The notes under the pieces were generated by a model. That model had not been told where the DNA came from, made no database searches, and saw nothing but the letters and a program-made list of their open reading frames with translations. Made by a program: the position numbers and the translations under genes. From an uncultured Oscillospiraceae bacterium (lineage in GTDB: Bacteria > Bacillota > Clostridia > Oscillospirales > Oscillospiraceae), in the NCBI GenBank assembly GCA_944385445.1, contig CALWXF010000011.1, positions 1 to 64,000 on the forward strand: a DNA stretch of 64,000 nucleotides. The letters are read 5' to 3'. Positions 7,871 to 17,278 of this stretch are shown in pieces; within the stretch, counting starts at the first letter, position 1, and each line of letters starts with the position of its first letter.

Positions 7871-9901
7871 TCACAGGGGGAATACCAGCAGCGTCAGGCC
7901 GGGCAGCACCAGCACACAGAGGAGGGCGGCAGGCAGGGGGGAGCGCACCTTGGCGGAAACCGCCTCCACCACCACACACCCCACACAGGCCACAAGCCCC
8001 CACAGGGCCATGGTCAGGGCCAGGACTCCCCACAGGGGGAGGACATCGGGGAGGGCGGCAAACCGGGCCAGGCTGTTGGCCTGGGCGGTGAGCTCCGGCA
8101 GACCATAATTCTGGTATACGGCAACGATACGGGGGAGGAAGGCGGCGGCAGTGCACACCAGGGCGAAGAGCCAGGCCACCAGGCGTTTGCGCCTCATGAC
8201 GTCCCGGCTGGCCCCCGCCGTCTCGATGAGCACCCCCACCCCCGTCTCCCGCTCCATGGAGAAGAAGAAGGGCAGGTACAGGGACAGGCTCAGCAGCAGC
8301 TTGGCCAGGTCGATCCGGTTGGCTGCCTGCCCCCCTGCATCATACAGCAGCTCATAGGGGGTGGTGTAGATGTAGCTCTGGCTGCTGGTCAAAGCCTCAT
8401 ACTGGGTCTTGGCCTGGTTCAGAGGCTCCCGGGCTTCCAGCTTTTGCGCCAGCTCACCGATTTCATGGATCAGCCAGGGAGAGTCCTGGGCAGAGGCCTG
8501 GAGTTGGGCCAGCTGCTGCTGGATCTGCTCCAGCTTCTCCTCCTGTTGGGCCAGATAGGAGGCCTTTTCCTGGCTGGGCGGCCCGGAGAGTACGGAGCTG
8601 TACTGTCGGTAATACGTCTCCTTGGGGCCCTGGGGGCCGGAAAAGTCCCGGTAGGACAGCACCTGCACCGCCACCAGGAGGAGGAGCACCAGAAGGGCGC
8701 CGTTGGAGCACAGCAGCTTGTACCCCTCGTGGCCCATGGGGTGGACGTGGCAGCCCAGGGACAGGCCCGCCGGGGAGCGGCGAGCCGCCGTCACCGGGCT
8801 GCGCCGGACAAAGAGCGCCCCGGCCCCGGCGACACTCCCTGCCAGCAGTACCCCACACACCCCCAGGGTGGCGTGGAGCCGGGCCACGGGCAGGCCGAAA
8901 AAGTTGAGAAAGAGCAGCCCGTCAAACAGGCGGTAGGTGTCCCCCAGGCCCAGCAAATTCAGGCTCTGGGCCAGGTGGGAGGGCAGCGTCCCCAGGGCAA
9001 AGGAGAGCCCCAGGAGCAGGACCGCCGCCACCAGGGAAGCGGAGGAGCGCAGGGCGTTGGCCAGCAGGGCGAACAGCCCGGCCAGGGCCAGCAGCCACAA
9101 GAGCTTCAGGGCGAAAAACAGGGCCAGAAAGCCCCCCACCGTCAACAGGTAGGGACAGGCGGTGAGGCCGTACACCGACTGCACCGGCAGGCTCAGGTCA
9201 CCCAGGCCGTAGAGCCCGGCGGAAATGCCCAGGCAGGTGCCGTACAGCACCAGAGCCAGGAAGAGCACCGCCGCTCCCAGAGCCAGACCCTTGTCCCGGT
9301 ACAGGGACAAGCGGCCCCGCAGGGTGGGGTGGAGCAGGCACAGGGTGCCCTGTTCCCGCTCCTGGGCAAACAGGGCCAGGGCGGCGGCCAGGGCCAGCAG
9401 CACCCCAAAGACATCGGCCAGGCGGTAGTCCAGCAGTGTCTCGACTCCGCCGAAAAAGCACACCTGGGGCTGCACCTGGCGCACCGTCTCATATACCCCG
9501 TCGGTAAGGCGCAGGGAGCGGGTCTCAAAGCTGTCCCCGGTGCCAAACAGTCCGGTGTTCAGCTTGGCCCGGGCCTGGGCCTGGAGCTGGGCCATGGTCT
9601 GGGGGAACTCCTCCACCGCCCGGATGCGCTCCAGGGTGTCTCCCACCAATCTGGACTCCTGGTAGATGTCCCCGGTGAGTAGGGTGTCATCGTAGATCTC
9701 CGTGCCATATCGGCCTCGTTCCAACAGTTCTTCCTCCATATCCTCCAGTTCCTGTGTGCTGCGGGTATAGAGGGTGGCCATGGGGGGGAAGTTGCCCGCC
9801 GTGGCGTGGTCATAATAGAGCCAGCCGTTGGCCAGACACAGCATCAGGGCCAAAACCACCAGCATGGGGCTGCCCCACAGTTTTCTCAGTTCCCATTTCA
9901 T
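7871..9901 (-). CDS. ABC-2 type permease-like membrane protein
   Basis: A 676-residue membrane protein, likely the transmembrane partner of the ATPase encoded immediately before it. It has an N-terminal membrane helix, an extracellular segment of about 130 residues, a block of about six hydrophobic helices (roughly residues 165-380), a second extracellular coiled-coil-like segment (residues near 450-500, rich in Gln/Leu), and a second helix block to the end. Two such halves suggest a fused or duplicated ABC-2 permease. The start ATG overlaps the ATPase stop (ATGA), which points to translational coupling. The substrate is unknown. It is the last gene of the sigma/lipoprotein run and ends at a bidirectional terminator. 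Confidence 0.82.
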   Translation of the reverse strand: MKWELRKLWGSPMLVVLALMLCLANGWLYYDHATAGNFPPMATLYTRSTQELEDMEEELLERGRYGTEIYDDTLLTGDIYQESRLVGDTLERIRAVEEFPQTMAQLQAQARAKLNTGLFGTGDSFETRSLRLTDGVYETVRQVQPQVCFFGGVETLLDYRLADVFGVLLALAAALALFAQEREQGTLCLLHPTLRGRLSLYRDKGLALGAAVLFLALVLYGTCLGISAGLYGLGDLSLPVQSVYGLTACPYLLTVGGFLALFFALKLLWLLALAGLFALLANALRSSASLVAAVLLLGLSFALGTLPSHLAQSLNLLGLGDTYRLFDGLLFLNFFGLPVARLHATLGVCGVLLAGSVAGAGALFVRRSPVTAARRSPAGLSLGCHVHPMGHEGYKLLCSNGALLVLLLLVAVQVLSYRDFSGPQGPKETYYRQYSSVLSGPPSQEKASYLAQQEEKLEQIQQQLAQLQASAQDSPWLIHEIGELAQKLEAREPLNQAKTQYEALTSSQSYIYTTPYELLYDAGGQAANRIDLAKLLLSLSLYLPFFFSMERETGVGVLIETAGASRDVMRRKRLVAWLFALVCTAAAFLPRIVAVYQNYGLPELTAQANSLARFAALPDVLPLWGVLALTMALWGLVACVGCVVVEAVSAKVRSPLPAALLCVLVLPGLTLLVFPL

Positions 9902-10779
9902 AGGCCACCCTCATCTCCAAAGGTGTGCAGGTACACATCCTCCAGGGTGGGCTCCACGGTCCGGCTGGGGTAGGGGGGCGGGGCGTCGGCAATGAGCCGC
10001 ACCGCCACGCCGCTGCCGCTGCGGCGCAGAGAGCTCACCAGTCCATACTGGCCCATCTGGTCCAGGTCCGACTCCGGGATCTCCACATCCCACACCTGGC
10101 CCTCCATCCCCTGGCACAGGTTCTGGGGGGTGTCCTGGCACACCACTTCACCGTCCCCAATCAAAACCAGTTCCCGGGCGATGTACTCCACATCGGGGAC
10201 CACATGGGTGGACAGCAGGACGATTTTGTGCAGGGCCACACTGGCGATGAGGTTGCGCACCACAATGCGCTGCCGGGGGTCCAGCCCCGCCGTGGGCTCG
10301 TCCAGCACCAGAATGTCCGGGTCGTCCAGCATGGCCTGGGCCAGGAGCAGCCGCTGCTTCATGCCCCCGGACAGGGCCCGGGTGGGCTTTTTCCGCACCT
10401 CCTCCAGGGCCAGCAGATGGAGCAGCTCCGCCACCCGCTCCTTGGTGCGGGCTTTGGACATCCCCCGCAGAGAGGCTATGTAGTACAAAAACCGCTCACA
10501 GGTGAAGCCGGGGTAGAGGGTCTGCTGTTGGGGCATATAGCCCAGTTTGGCCCGGAAGCGGCGGCCCATCTTGGCCACGTCCTCCCCGCCCAGGAAAATC
10601 TGCCCCGAGGTGGCAGGCAGATTCCCGGTGAGGATGTTCAAAAGGGTACTCTTACCCGCTCCGTTGGGGCCCAGCAGACCGTAAATGCCCTCGTTCAGGG
10701 TGAAACTCACCCCACGCAGGGCCTGTTTGTCTCCGTAGTTCTTTTTGACGTTGTCAAAGCGCAGCTCCAGTTCCGGCAT
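9898..10779 (-). CDS. ABC transporter ATP-binding protein
   Basis: A 293-residue cytoplasmic ATPase that energises the downstream permease. Walker A is GPNGAGKST (residues 37-45), with a Q-loop near MPQQQ, the signature LSGGMKQR, Walker B ILVLDEPTAG and the switch histidine in LSTH. The form is that of ABC-2 exporters, with a C-terminal accessory domain. The chosen start has GGAGG inside the 3' end of the preceding lipoprotein gene, one base away, so the two are translated together. This links the transporter to the lipoprotein array. Confidence 0.93.
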   Translation of the reverse strand: MPELELRFDNVKKNYGDKQALRGVSFTLNEGIYGLLGPNGAGKSTLLNILTGNLPATSGQIFLGGEDVAKMGRRFRAKLGYMPQQQTLYPGFTCERFLYYIASLRGMSKARTKERVAELLHLLALEEVRKKPTRALSGGMKQRLLLAQAMLDDPDILVLDEPTAGLDPRQRIVVRNLIASVALHKIVLLSTHVVPDVEYIARELVLIGDGEVVCQDTPQNLCQGMEGQVWDVEIPESDLDQMGQYGLVSSLRRSGSGVAVRLIADAPPPYPSRTVEPTLEDVYLHTFGDEGGL

Positions 10780-10780
10780 A

Positions 10781-12004
10781 TTAGTCGGCCTCCATTTCAG
10801 AACACGGTATGAGATCCTCATACCGCCCGGCGAAGTAATCCTCTTTGGAGAGCAGCCCGTCCTGCAGGCTATATGGGCCGGTATATTGTCCATAGATGTA
10901 ATCTCTGCTCTCCCGTTGCGGAGTGAATACTGCGGAGCCATCTTCCGTATCCGGGGTAAGTTCACAGACAGCGCCGCCCTCCAGAGGGGTGTAGTAGGTG
11001 CGGGCGGAGGAGCTGGACTTGCCCAGAGTGTAGACGATCTGTCCGTCGAGGATGAAATAGTCCAGCAGGGTATCATCCTCCACCACTGTGCGGCTCTCTC
11101 CGGAGGCCAGGTCATAGCAATACAAGACGTGGTCTATGGCGTAGAGGACGGTGTCTCCATATCGGGTAAGGGCGGGCGTGGAGTTGTACCAGGGAGTTCC
11201 CTGGGTTACCAACTGATAGTCCGTCATATCCGGGGTATAAGCCCGAATTTCGGAAATCCCGCTGTAATGTTCCGTGTGGTAGGCGTTCAGATAGGCGTAG
11301 TAGTTGCCCTCAGGCTCCTGCTGGAGATAGTTCTCCTGGCTGAGAGGGGGGACGTCATAGGTGTCTACGGCAACGAGCACCCGGTCCTCTCCTGCCCCTA
11401 AAAAGAGAAAGGGAACGCCGTCAAACAGAGTTTGTGCAGTTCCATCCTCCAGATTGACCTGAACCAGGACGGGCGCTTCCACCACTTTGCCCTGCCATGC
11501 CAGCTGACGGGTCAGATTCAGGTAGGCATAGCCGTGGGCCAGGGTACCTTCGGAGAAAAGATAGGTATCTCGGCGCAGTTCCGGGGCCAAATCACATACC
11601 TGGGTGAGTTGGTAGCTTTCCGGGTCCATCTTCCACAGCACCGCATGGTTTTTCTCCTCACTGGAGGTTACATACAAGTCTCCCCCATAGCATGCCAACA
11701 GGGAGGGAGTGTCGATGAGCCGGGCGGTACAACTGTCCTCACTGTGTTTGCAATTGGTGTCTTCACACAGAGAAACTTGAGTCTGCGCCCCTGGCTCACA
11801 GTACCTGAGGACGGTGTACGAATCGTAAAAGTAAAATCCTTTTCCATCAGAGGATGAGGTCCAACTGTACCCAAGCGCGATGTTTTCGCTGGGCGGAACC
11901 GCGTGCTGGGTTGTCTGCTCAGTTTGTTGGCAGCCGTTGAGGGGAATGAGCAGAGCCAGGGAGAGCAGGGAAACACCAACCATGGTACCAATCTGTCGCT
12001 TCAT
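10781..12004 (-). CDS. Lipoprotein, member 4 of a tandem paralogous array
   Basis: A 407-residue predicted lipoprotein: KR-rich start, hydrophobic stretch and lipobox LNGC with C25 as the lipidated cysteine. The mature protein looks like a beta-propeller-like sensor or binding protein with repeated short strands. It keeps the array motif C-x4-C-x-H-x4-C (CEDTNCKHSEDSC) and the VPPLSQENY segment. It is the most divergent of the four and has a slightly extended C-terminus after EDYFAGRYEDLIP. Start chosen at MKRQIG, where all four paralogs align. Its last codons contain the ribosome site of the ABC ATPase. The function is unknown. Confidence 0.85.
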   Translation of the reverse strand: MKRQIGTMVGVSLLSLALLIPLNGCQQTEQTTQHAVPPSENIALGYSWTSSSDGKGFYFYDSYTVLRYCEPGAQTQVSLCEDTNCKHSEDSCTARLIDTPSLLACYGGDLYVTSSEEKNHAVLWKMDPESYQLTQVCDLAPELRRDTYLFSEGTLAHGYAYLNLTRQLAWQGKVVEAPVLVQVNLEDGTAQTLFDGVPFLFLGAGEDRVLVAVDTYDVPPLSQENYLQQEPEGNYYAYLNAYHTEHYSGISEIRAYTPDMTDYQLVTQGTPWYNSTPALTRYGDTVLYAIDHVLYCYDLASGESRTVVEDDTLLDYFILDGQIVYTLGKSSSSARTYYTPLEGGAVCELTPDTEDGSAVFTPQRESRDYIYGQYTGPYSLQDGLLSKEDYFAGRYEDLIPCSEMEAD

Positions 12005-12054
12005 GGTCTCAACGCCTTTCTGTGGATTTGCATCATCAGGGAGCGCTTCTGAAC

Positions 12055-13293
12055 TTAGGAGATGGGGATGATGTTTTCGTATCGCTCTGCGAAATAGTCC
12101 TCCTTGGTCATAAGACACGTTCTGCCGTGATATAGGCCGTAGACATAGTCCTGACACTCTCCAGAGGGAGAAAATACGATACCTTCCTGGCTCCCCTCAT
12201 TTTCCAAGGTGTATATGGGACCACCTTGAACATCGGTATAGTGGGCAGAAAAATCGGGGCTGCGAACCAAATACATGATGTGCCCGTCTGTAAACCAGAA
12301 GTTTCGCAAGGTGCTTTCCTCTGCCACCTTGCGGCTTTCGCCGGTGGAGAGGTCGTAGACGTACAGGGCATCGTCCACGGCGTAGAGAGTGTAGTCTCCG
12401 TATCGACAGAGAAATTGGGTGGAGCTGACCCAGACGTTGCCCTTGGTGAGAACTTGATAATCCGACATGTCCGGGGTGTATTCCCGCAGCTCCACGCCGC
12501 CGCTGCCATGCTCCTCCAGCTGGAGCTGGAGGTAGACGTAGTAGTTTCCGTCGGGATGCTGTTGGAGGTACTCCTCCTCGCTGAGGGGTGGAACGGCGAA
12601 GGTCTCCACAGCCAGAAGCACCCGGTCCTCTCCCGCCCCCAGGAAGGTGACGGGGACATTTTCCACCAGGGTCTCCACAGACCCGTCGGTGAGGTTGACC
12701 CGAATCAGGGAGGACTCCTCTATCACCTGTTCGTCCCAAATCAACTGGTGTTGTAAAGTTAAGTAGGCATAGCCATGGGAGACGCGACCAGAGGAAAAGT
12801 AATAGTTGTCCTCATCGCCCTGAGGGGCAATGTTGCACAGCTGGGTGCGCTGATGGGACTGAGGGTCGATCTGCCACAATACGGCATGAGTGCTTTCCTC
12901 CACAGAGAGCACATACCAATCCCCCTGATAGGCGGCAAACCCTTGCAGCTGGTTTCCCAGCCAGGCCTCACAGCTTTCACTGGAGTGGGAGCATCCGCTC
13001 TGGGAACATAGGGGCATCCGGGTAAGGGTTTCCGGGTCGTAGTACTCTAGAATGTTCTGGCCCGGCAGATAAAACCCCTTCCCGTCCGGGGAGGATTGCC
13101 ACGAGACCATGGGGAGAGAAAAACCACGATTTTCCTCTGGCGGTACGGTGTTATGGGCCGTTTGGGTCTGTCCCTGGGAACCGGGCTGGGAGGCCTGAGG
13201 CGTCTGAGCGGTTTGCAGGCAGCCGGTGAGGGAGGTGAGCAGGGACAGGGAGAGGAGGGCTACTCCAACATGAGTTTTCCAAGCGTGTTTCAT
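12055..13293 (-). CDS. Lipoprotein, member 3 of a tandem paralogous array
   Basis: A 412-residue predicted lipoprotein with lipobox LTGC (C25), a Gln/Ser/Pro-rich linker and then the conserved body. The C-x4-C-x-H-x4-C motif reads CSQSGCSHSSESC. It shares long identical stretches with members 1 and 2, for example around VPPLSEEEY and GAGEDRVLLAVET, and ends in EDYFAERYENIIPIS. It is separated from its neighbours by about 45-50 bases. The near-identical stretches suggest recent duplication or gene conversion. The four copies may bind different ligands at the cell surface, but there is no direct evidence. Confidence 0.87.
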   Translation of the reverse strand: MKHAWKTHVGVALLSLSLLTSLTGCLQTAQTPQASQPGSQGQTQTAHNTVPPEENRGFSLPMVSWQSSPDGKGFYLPGQNILEYYDPETLTRMPLCSQSGCSHSSESCEAWLGNQLQGFAAYQGDWYVLSVEESTHAVLWQIDPQSHQRTQLCNIAPQGDEDNYYFSSGRVSHGYAYLTLQHQLIWDEQVIEESSLIRVNLTDGSVETLVENVPVTFLGAGEDRVLLAVETFAVPPLSEEEYLQQHPDGNYYVYLQLQLEEHGSGGVELREYTPDMSDYQVLTKGNVWVSSTQFLCRYGDYTLYAVDDALYVYDLSTGESRKVAEESTLRNFWFTDGHIMYLVRSPDFSAHYTDVQGGPIYTLENEGSQEGIVFSPSGECQDYVYGLYHGRTCLMTKEDYFAERYENIIPIS

Positions 13294-13337
13294 GATCTCA
13301 TCGCCTTTTCATGTGTATTCAGGAATGTGTCCCAGCG

Positions 13338-14588
13338 TTAAGAGATGGGGATGATATTTTCATATCGCTCGGCGAAATAGTCCTCCTTGGTGAGAAGACC
13401 CTCCTTATCCCCAAGCTTGCCGCTGTATAGACCGTAGAGATAATCCTGGCACTCTCCAGAGGGGGCGAACACGATAATTTCCTGGCTTCCCTCGTTTTCC
13501 AAGGTGTATGTGGGACCGCCCTCGACATCGGTGTAGCGGACGAAGAAATCAGGAGTTTGAACCAGGTACAGGATCTGGCCAGCAGTGAAGCAAAAGTTTA
13601 TTAGATCCCCTTCCTCCGACACCGTTCGGCTTTCGCCCGTGGAGAGGTCATAGACGTATAAAGTATCGTCCACGGCGTAGAGGGTGTAGTCTCCGTACCG
13701 ACAGAGGTATTGGGTGGAACTGACCCAGACGTTGCCCTTAGCGACCACCTGGTAGTTGGACAGGTCTACAGTGTACTCCCGCAGCTCCACACCGCCGCTG
13801 CCGTGCTCCGCCAGCTGGTTCTGAAGGTAGACGTAATAGTTTCCATCGGGGTGCTGCTTCAGGTACTCCTCTTCGCTGAGAGGCGGAACGGCGAAGGTCT
13901 CCACGGCCAGCAGCACCCGATCCTCGCCTGCCCCCAGGAAGGTGACGGGGACATCTTCCACCAGGGTCTCCACAGACCCGTCGGTGAGGTTCACCCGGAT
14001 TAGGGAGGGCTCCTCCACCACCTGATCTTCCCAGAACAGTTGATGATTCAAATGCAGATAGGCATAGCCGTGGGCCACAAAGCCAGAGGAGAAGTAATAG
14101 TTGTCCCCGTCGTCTTGGGGGGCGATGTCGCACAGCCTGGTGCGCTGGTGAGTCTGGGGGTCGATCTGCCATAATACGGCATGAGTGCTTTCTTCCACAG
14201 AGAGCACATACCACAGATCCCGATAAGCGGCAAACCCTTGAATCTGGTTTCCCAGCCAAGCTTGGCAGCTCTCACCGGAATGGGAACAGCCGCTCTGAGA
14301 GCACAAAGGAAACTGGGTCTTGGTTTCTATGCTGTAGTACTCCAGAATATGGTCACCCGGTCGGTAAAACCCTTTCCCGTCCGGAGAAGTATCCCACGAT
14401 ATAACAGGGGAGGAGAAGCACCGATTTTCCTCTGGCGGGATGGCGTTCTCCACTTGGGAGACTGTCCCGGTTTGGGATGGCTGGGAGGATGGGGGCATCT
14501 GGGCAGTTTGCAGGCAGCCGGTGAGGGAGGTGAGCAGGGCCAGGGAGAGGAGGGCTGTGCCGATGGTTGTTCCAAACTGTCGTTTCAT
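13338..14588 (-). CDS. Lipoprotein, member 2 of a tandem paralogous array
   Basis: A 416-residue predicted lipoprotein. The start at MKRQFG fits the paralog alignment and places the lipobox LTGC cysteine at residue 25. The metal- or disulfide-like motif is CSQSGCSHSGESC. It is most similar to member 3 over the whole length and ends in EDYFAERYENIIPIS. No catalytic motif is visible. About 41 bases separate it from member 1 and 44 from member 3, with no terminator between them, which supports a single transcript. Confidence 0.87.
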   Translation of the reverse strand: MKRQFGTTIGTALLSLALLTSLTGCLQTAQMPPSSQPSQTGTVSQVENAIPPEENRCFSSPVISWDTSPDGKGFYRPGDHILEYYSIETKTQFPLCSQSGCSHSGESCQAWLGNQIQGFAAYRDLWYVLSVEESTHAVLWQIDPQTHQRTRLCDIAPQDDGDNYYFSSGFVAHGYAYLHLNHQLFWEDQVVEEPSLIRVNLTDGSVETLVEDVPVTFLGAGEDRVLLAVETFAVPPLSEEEYLKQHPDGNYYVYLQNQLAEHGSGGVELREYTVDLSNYQVVAKGNVWVSSTQYLCRYGDYTLYAVDDTLYVYDLSTGESRTVSEEGDLINFCFTAGQILYLVQTPDFFVRYTDVEGGPTYTLENEGSQEIIVFAPSGECQDYLYGLYSGKLGDKEGLLTKEDYFAERYENIIPIS

Positions 14589-14629
14589 AATCTCAACACC
14601 TTTCTGTACCGTTGGAGCAGTGTTTCCCA

Positions 14630-15889
14630 TCAGGAGACAGGGATTATATTTTCATACCGTTCGGCGAAATAGTCCTCTTTGGTCAGCAAAGCTTTGTGGT
14701 CGCCATCTTCTCCGCTGTAGATCCCGTAGATGTAGTCCTTACACTCGCCGGAGAAGGAGAACACAGCGCTATCCTCCGCTCCTTTGTTTTCCAACTGGTG
14801 GACAGGGCCGCCTTCCATGGCGGTATGACAGATGGCCAGAGTCCCACTGCCTGGGGTTCGGGTCAGATAGACGATTTGTCCGGCGATCATCATGAAGTTT
14901 CGCAGGATGCCCTCATGTACCACGGGGCGGCTCTCCCCGGTGGAGAGGTCAAAGAGATACAGGGTATGATCCACGGCGTAGAGGGTGTAGTCGCCGTAGC
15001 GGGTGAGAAACAGTGTGGGACTGACCCAGACGTTGCCCTTGGTGAGGACCTGATAGCTGGTCATATCCGGGGTATATTCCCGCAGTTCCACGCCGCCGCT
15101 GCCGTATTCAGACAGCTGCAGTTGCAGATAGGTGTAGTAATTTCCATTGGGGTGCTGCTTCCGATACTCCTCTTCGCTGAGTGGCGGTACGGCAAAGGTC
15201 TCCACCGCCAGCAGCACCCGGTCCTCTCCCGCTCCCAAAAAGGTGACGGGCACATCTTCCACCAGGGTTTCCGTGGTTCCATCGGTCAGATGGACCCGAA
15301 TCAGGGAGGACTCCTCTACCACCTCGTCGTTCCAAACCAGCTGATGCTGTAAATTCAGATAGGCATAGCCGTGGGAGACAAAGCCGGAGGAAAAGTAATA
15401 AGCCTCTTGGTCATGCTCCGGGACAATGCTGCACAGCTTGGTGCGCTGGTGGTTCTGGGGGTCGATCTTCCACAGCACCGCCTGGGAGCCCTCCTCCAGA
15501 GCCAGCACATACCATGCGCCTTGGTAAGTCACGAAACCCTGGACATTTTCTGCCAGATAGGCTTGGCAGCTCTGGTTGGAGTGGGCGCATCCACTCTGGG
15601 AACAAAGGGGTATTTTGGTCCTAGAATCCGGGTCGTAATAGTAGAGAAGGCTGTGTTCAGGCACATAAAATCCCGTTCCGTCCTGGGAAGAATACCAGGA
15701 AACAGAGGGGACGGAAAACATTCGGTTCTCCTCTGGGGGCACCGTGCCATGGATGGCTTGGCTATGTCCCAGAGAGCTGGATGGGGAGGCCTGGGGCCTT
15801 GGGGAGCTTTGCAGGCAGCCACCCAGGCAGATAAGCAGAGACAGGGAGAGAAGGACTGGGCCTATGAGTTTGCCAATGTGCCGCAGCAT
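14630..15889 (-). CDS. Lipoprotein, member 1 of a tandem paralogous array
   Basis: A 419-residue predicted lipoprotein with lipobox LGGC (C25), a Ser/Pro-rich linker and the array motif CSQSGCAHSNQSC. The body is collinear with members 2 and 3, and it ends in EDYFAERYENIIPVS. Its first 128 bases overlap the 3' end of the upstream secreted-protein frame in a different reading frame, which is unusual (see findings). AGAAAGG upstream could be its ribosome site. It is the first lipoprotein after the sigma/anti-sigma-like genes. Confidence 0.87.
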   Translation of the reverse strand: MLRHIGKLIGPVLLSLSLLICLGGCLQSSPRPQASPSSSLGHSQAIHGTVPPEENRMFSVPSVSWYSSQDGTGFYVPEHSLLYYYDPDSRTKIPLCSQSGCAHSNQSCQAYLAENVQGFVTYQGAWYVLALEEGSQAVLWKIDPQNHQRTKLCSIVPEHDQEAYYFSSGFVSHGYAYLNLQHQLVWNDEVVEESSLIRVHLTDGTTETLVEDVPVTFLGAGEDRVLLAVETFAVPPLSEEEYRKQHPNGNYYTYLQLQLSEYGSGGVELREYTPDMTSYQVLTKGNVWVSPTLFLTRYGDYTLYAVDHTLYLFDLSTGESRPVVHEGILRNFMMIAGQIVYLTRTPGSGTLAICHTAMEGGPVHQLENKGAEDSAVFSFSGECKDYIYGIYSGEDGDHKALLTKEDYFAERYENIIPVS

Positions 15890-16385
15890 CGTACCATCGC
15901 CTTTCTGAAACGGGTTGGAAAACGGTGGGGCGTTTGGCTCTGGCGTTCAGAGCAATTTCAGAGGTAACAACGGTATCGCCCCGTATGGTGATGCTGGCCT
16001 CCACTCTGGCATACTTCACATTCTTTGATGTTCCGGTAGGAAAGGGGACCCTGTCGGATCGAGAGGTGCCGTACATTGGAGTCTCTGTACTGCGTAACCC
16101 GTCCAGAGTAGTCACAACACCATGGTATTTGGTGAACCACTGGACGTACAGATTGTGATGGACACGGATCACAGCGGCATCCGAGATGCAGACGGACTGG
16201 TACTCTCCTGTCATGAGGTTCGTGTCTATATATGTGAAAAAATCATAGTCCCAGTCATTTAATGTCACGATTCCATGTTCGCCGCCACGATAGGTGAAGG
16301 AAGATCCAGGGACACAGACACAGAGGATGGAAAGGGCGACAGCGCAGAGCGCACACAGGGTGCGGGATATTTTTGTGAATTTCAT
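15762..16385 (-). CDS. Small secreted protein of the sigma-factor operon (3' end uncertain)
   Basis: A 207-residue protein with an N-terminal signal peptide (Lys-rich start, then a hydrophobic stretch to about residue 26). No known family recognised. The middle holds strand-like segments such as VQWFTKYHGVV and ARVEASITIRG. I chose the start at MKFTK because GGAGA lies 8 bases before it. The last roughly 42 codons run over the start of the next lipoprotein gene in another frame and are Pro/Trp/Arg-rich, unlike the rest. The true end may have been lost by a frameshift near 15890-15920. It sits between the anti-sigma-like gene and the lipoproteins. Confidence 0.55.
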   Translation of the reverse strand: MKFTKISRTLCALCAVALSILCVCVPGSSFTYRGGEHGIVTLNDWDYDFFTYIDTNLMTGEYQSVCISDAAVIRVHHNLYVQWFTKYHGVVTTLDGLRSTETPMYGTSRSDRVPFPTGTSKNVKYARVEASITIRGDTVVTSEIALNARAKRPTVFQPVSERRWYDAAAHWQTHRPSPSLPVSAYLPGWLPAKLPKAPGLPIQLSGT

Positions 16386-16411
16386 AGTTGATTTCTCCAT
16401 GGTGAGGGGGG

Positions 16412-17278
16412 TCATGGGGCCTGTCCGATGGAGCCAAAGAACGGCTCGATCATATCCTCGGTCACAGCCCCTTCCAGGAAGTAGAACACATCTCCATACT
16501 GACAGACTGCCTTTGCATCTTTGCCGTCAGAGAAGAAATACACGGTCTTGTCGTTGACTTTATAGACGGCGACCGGAGTATCGTCTTTTTCCATGGAGAG
16601 AAACTCCATCTCATCCGTATCCAAATGGGTCAGGATGCTCAACGTGATTTGGTTTTTCAGGTCGGGGCCTTCAAAATTGATAAAAGCGGAATCAAATGGG
16701 GCAATTCCTGTGGAAGAGCCGTGGGTAACCTTGATCGTCGGCCCGACCCAGTAGCCGTTTGGCAGCCAGGTGGGCAAGTCCTTGGCGGTCAAATCCACCG
16801 TAGCCAGTTGATCCAGAAATCTTTTGTACCAGAGACGAGTGGGGGGCGTGGAGGGCAAATCCATCCAGAAGGTATCCTCCGTCCACCGGGCCACAGCGCC
16901 AAACACATCCACGCCTGAGGCCTGAGCCGCCACCAGGCATCCAAACAGGAAGGCAGCGGCCAGCGTCACCCGCAGGGTCATGCGCAGCACTCTGCCCCGC
17001 CGCCGGGGGCGAGGGGACTCCTCAGAGGGGAGGGCCTGGGTCAGCATTTCCTGGAACTGCTGGTAGGACTCCTCCACATCGGGGGCTTCCGGCATGGGGG
17101 CTTTGGCGTCCAGGGCATCCAGGTAGGCGTCGATGACCGCCTGGTCGTAGGTGTCCTCGGTCATGTCGTCCAGAGCCTGCTCCATGGCTTGGGCCAGCTC
17201 TTCCGGGGAGAGCTGTTCCAACTCGCTCCGGTTGGGAACGGGATGCAGACGCCGGATGCGTTCATCGTATTCAGCCAT
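16412..17278 (-). CDS. DUF4367-type membrane protein, putative anti-sigma factor
   Basis: A 288-residue single-pass membrane protein. The N-terminal cytoplasmic part (about residues 1-95) is acidic and helical, followed by an Arg-rich stop, one membrane helix (about 97-118) and an extracellular domain with the features of DUF4367 (LPTWLPNGYWVG near its start and a C-terminal EDMIEPFFGSIG helix). Its start overlaps the sigma gene stop by 8 bases. A membrane protein encoded directly after an ECF sigma factor is the usual arrangement of an anti-sigma factor; the role is inferred from position and topology, not from a recognised anti-sigma motif. Confidence 0.8.
   Translation of the reverse strand: MAEYDERIRRLHPVPNRSELEQLSPEELAQAMEQALDDMTEDTYDQAVIDAYLDALDAKAPMPEAPDVEESYQQFQEMLTQALPSEESPRPRRRGRVLRMTLRVTLAAAFLFGCLVAAQASGVDVFGAVARWTEDTFWMDLPSTPPTRLWYKRFLDQLATVDLTAKDLPTWLPNGYWVGPTIKVTHGSSTGIAPFDSAFINFEGPDLKNQITLSILTHLDTDEMEFLSMEKDDTPVAVYKVNDKTVYFFSDGKDAKAVCQYGDVFYFLEGAVTEDMIEPFFGSIGQAP

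Noticed and set aside
7862..9682. A 606-residue plus-strand frame opposite the ABC permease
   Set aside because: Low-complexity Gln/Gly/His product; the minus-strand gene is coupled to its ATPase and has clear membrane helices.
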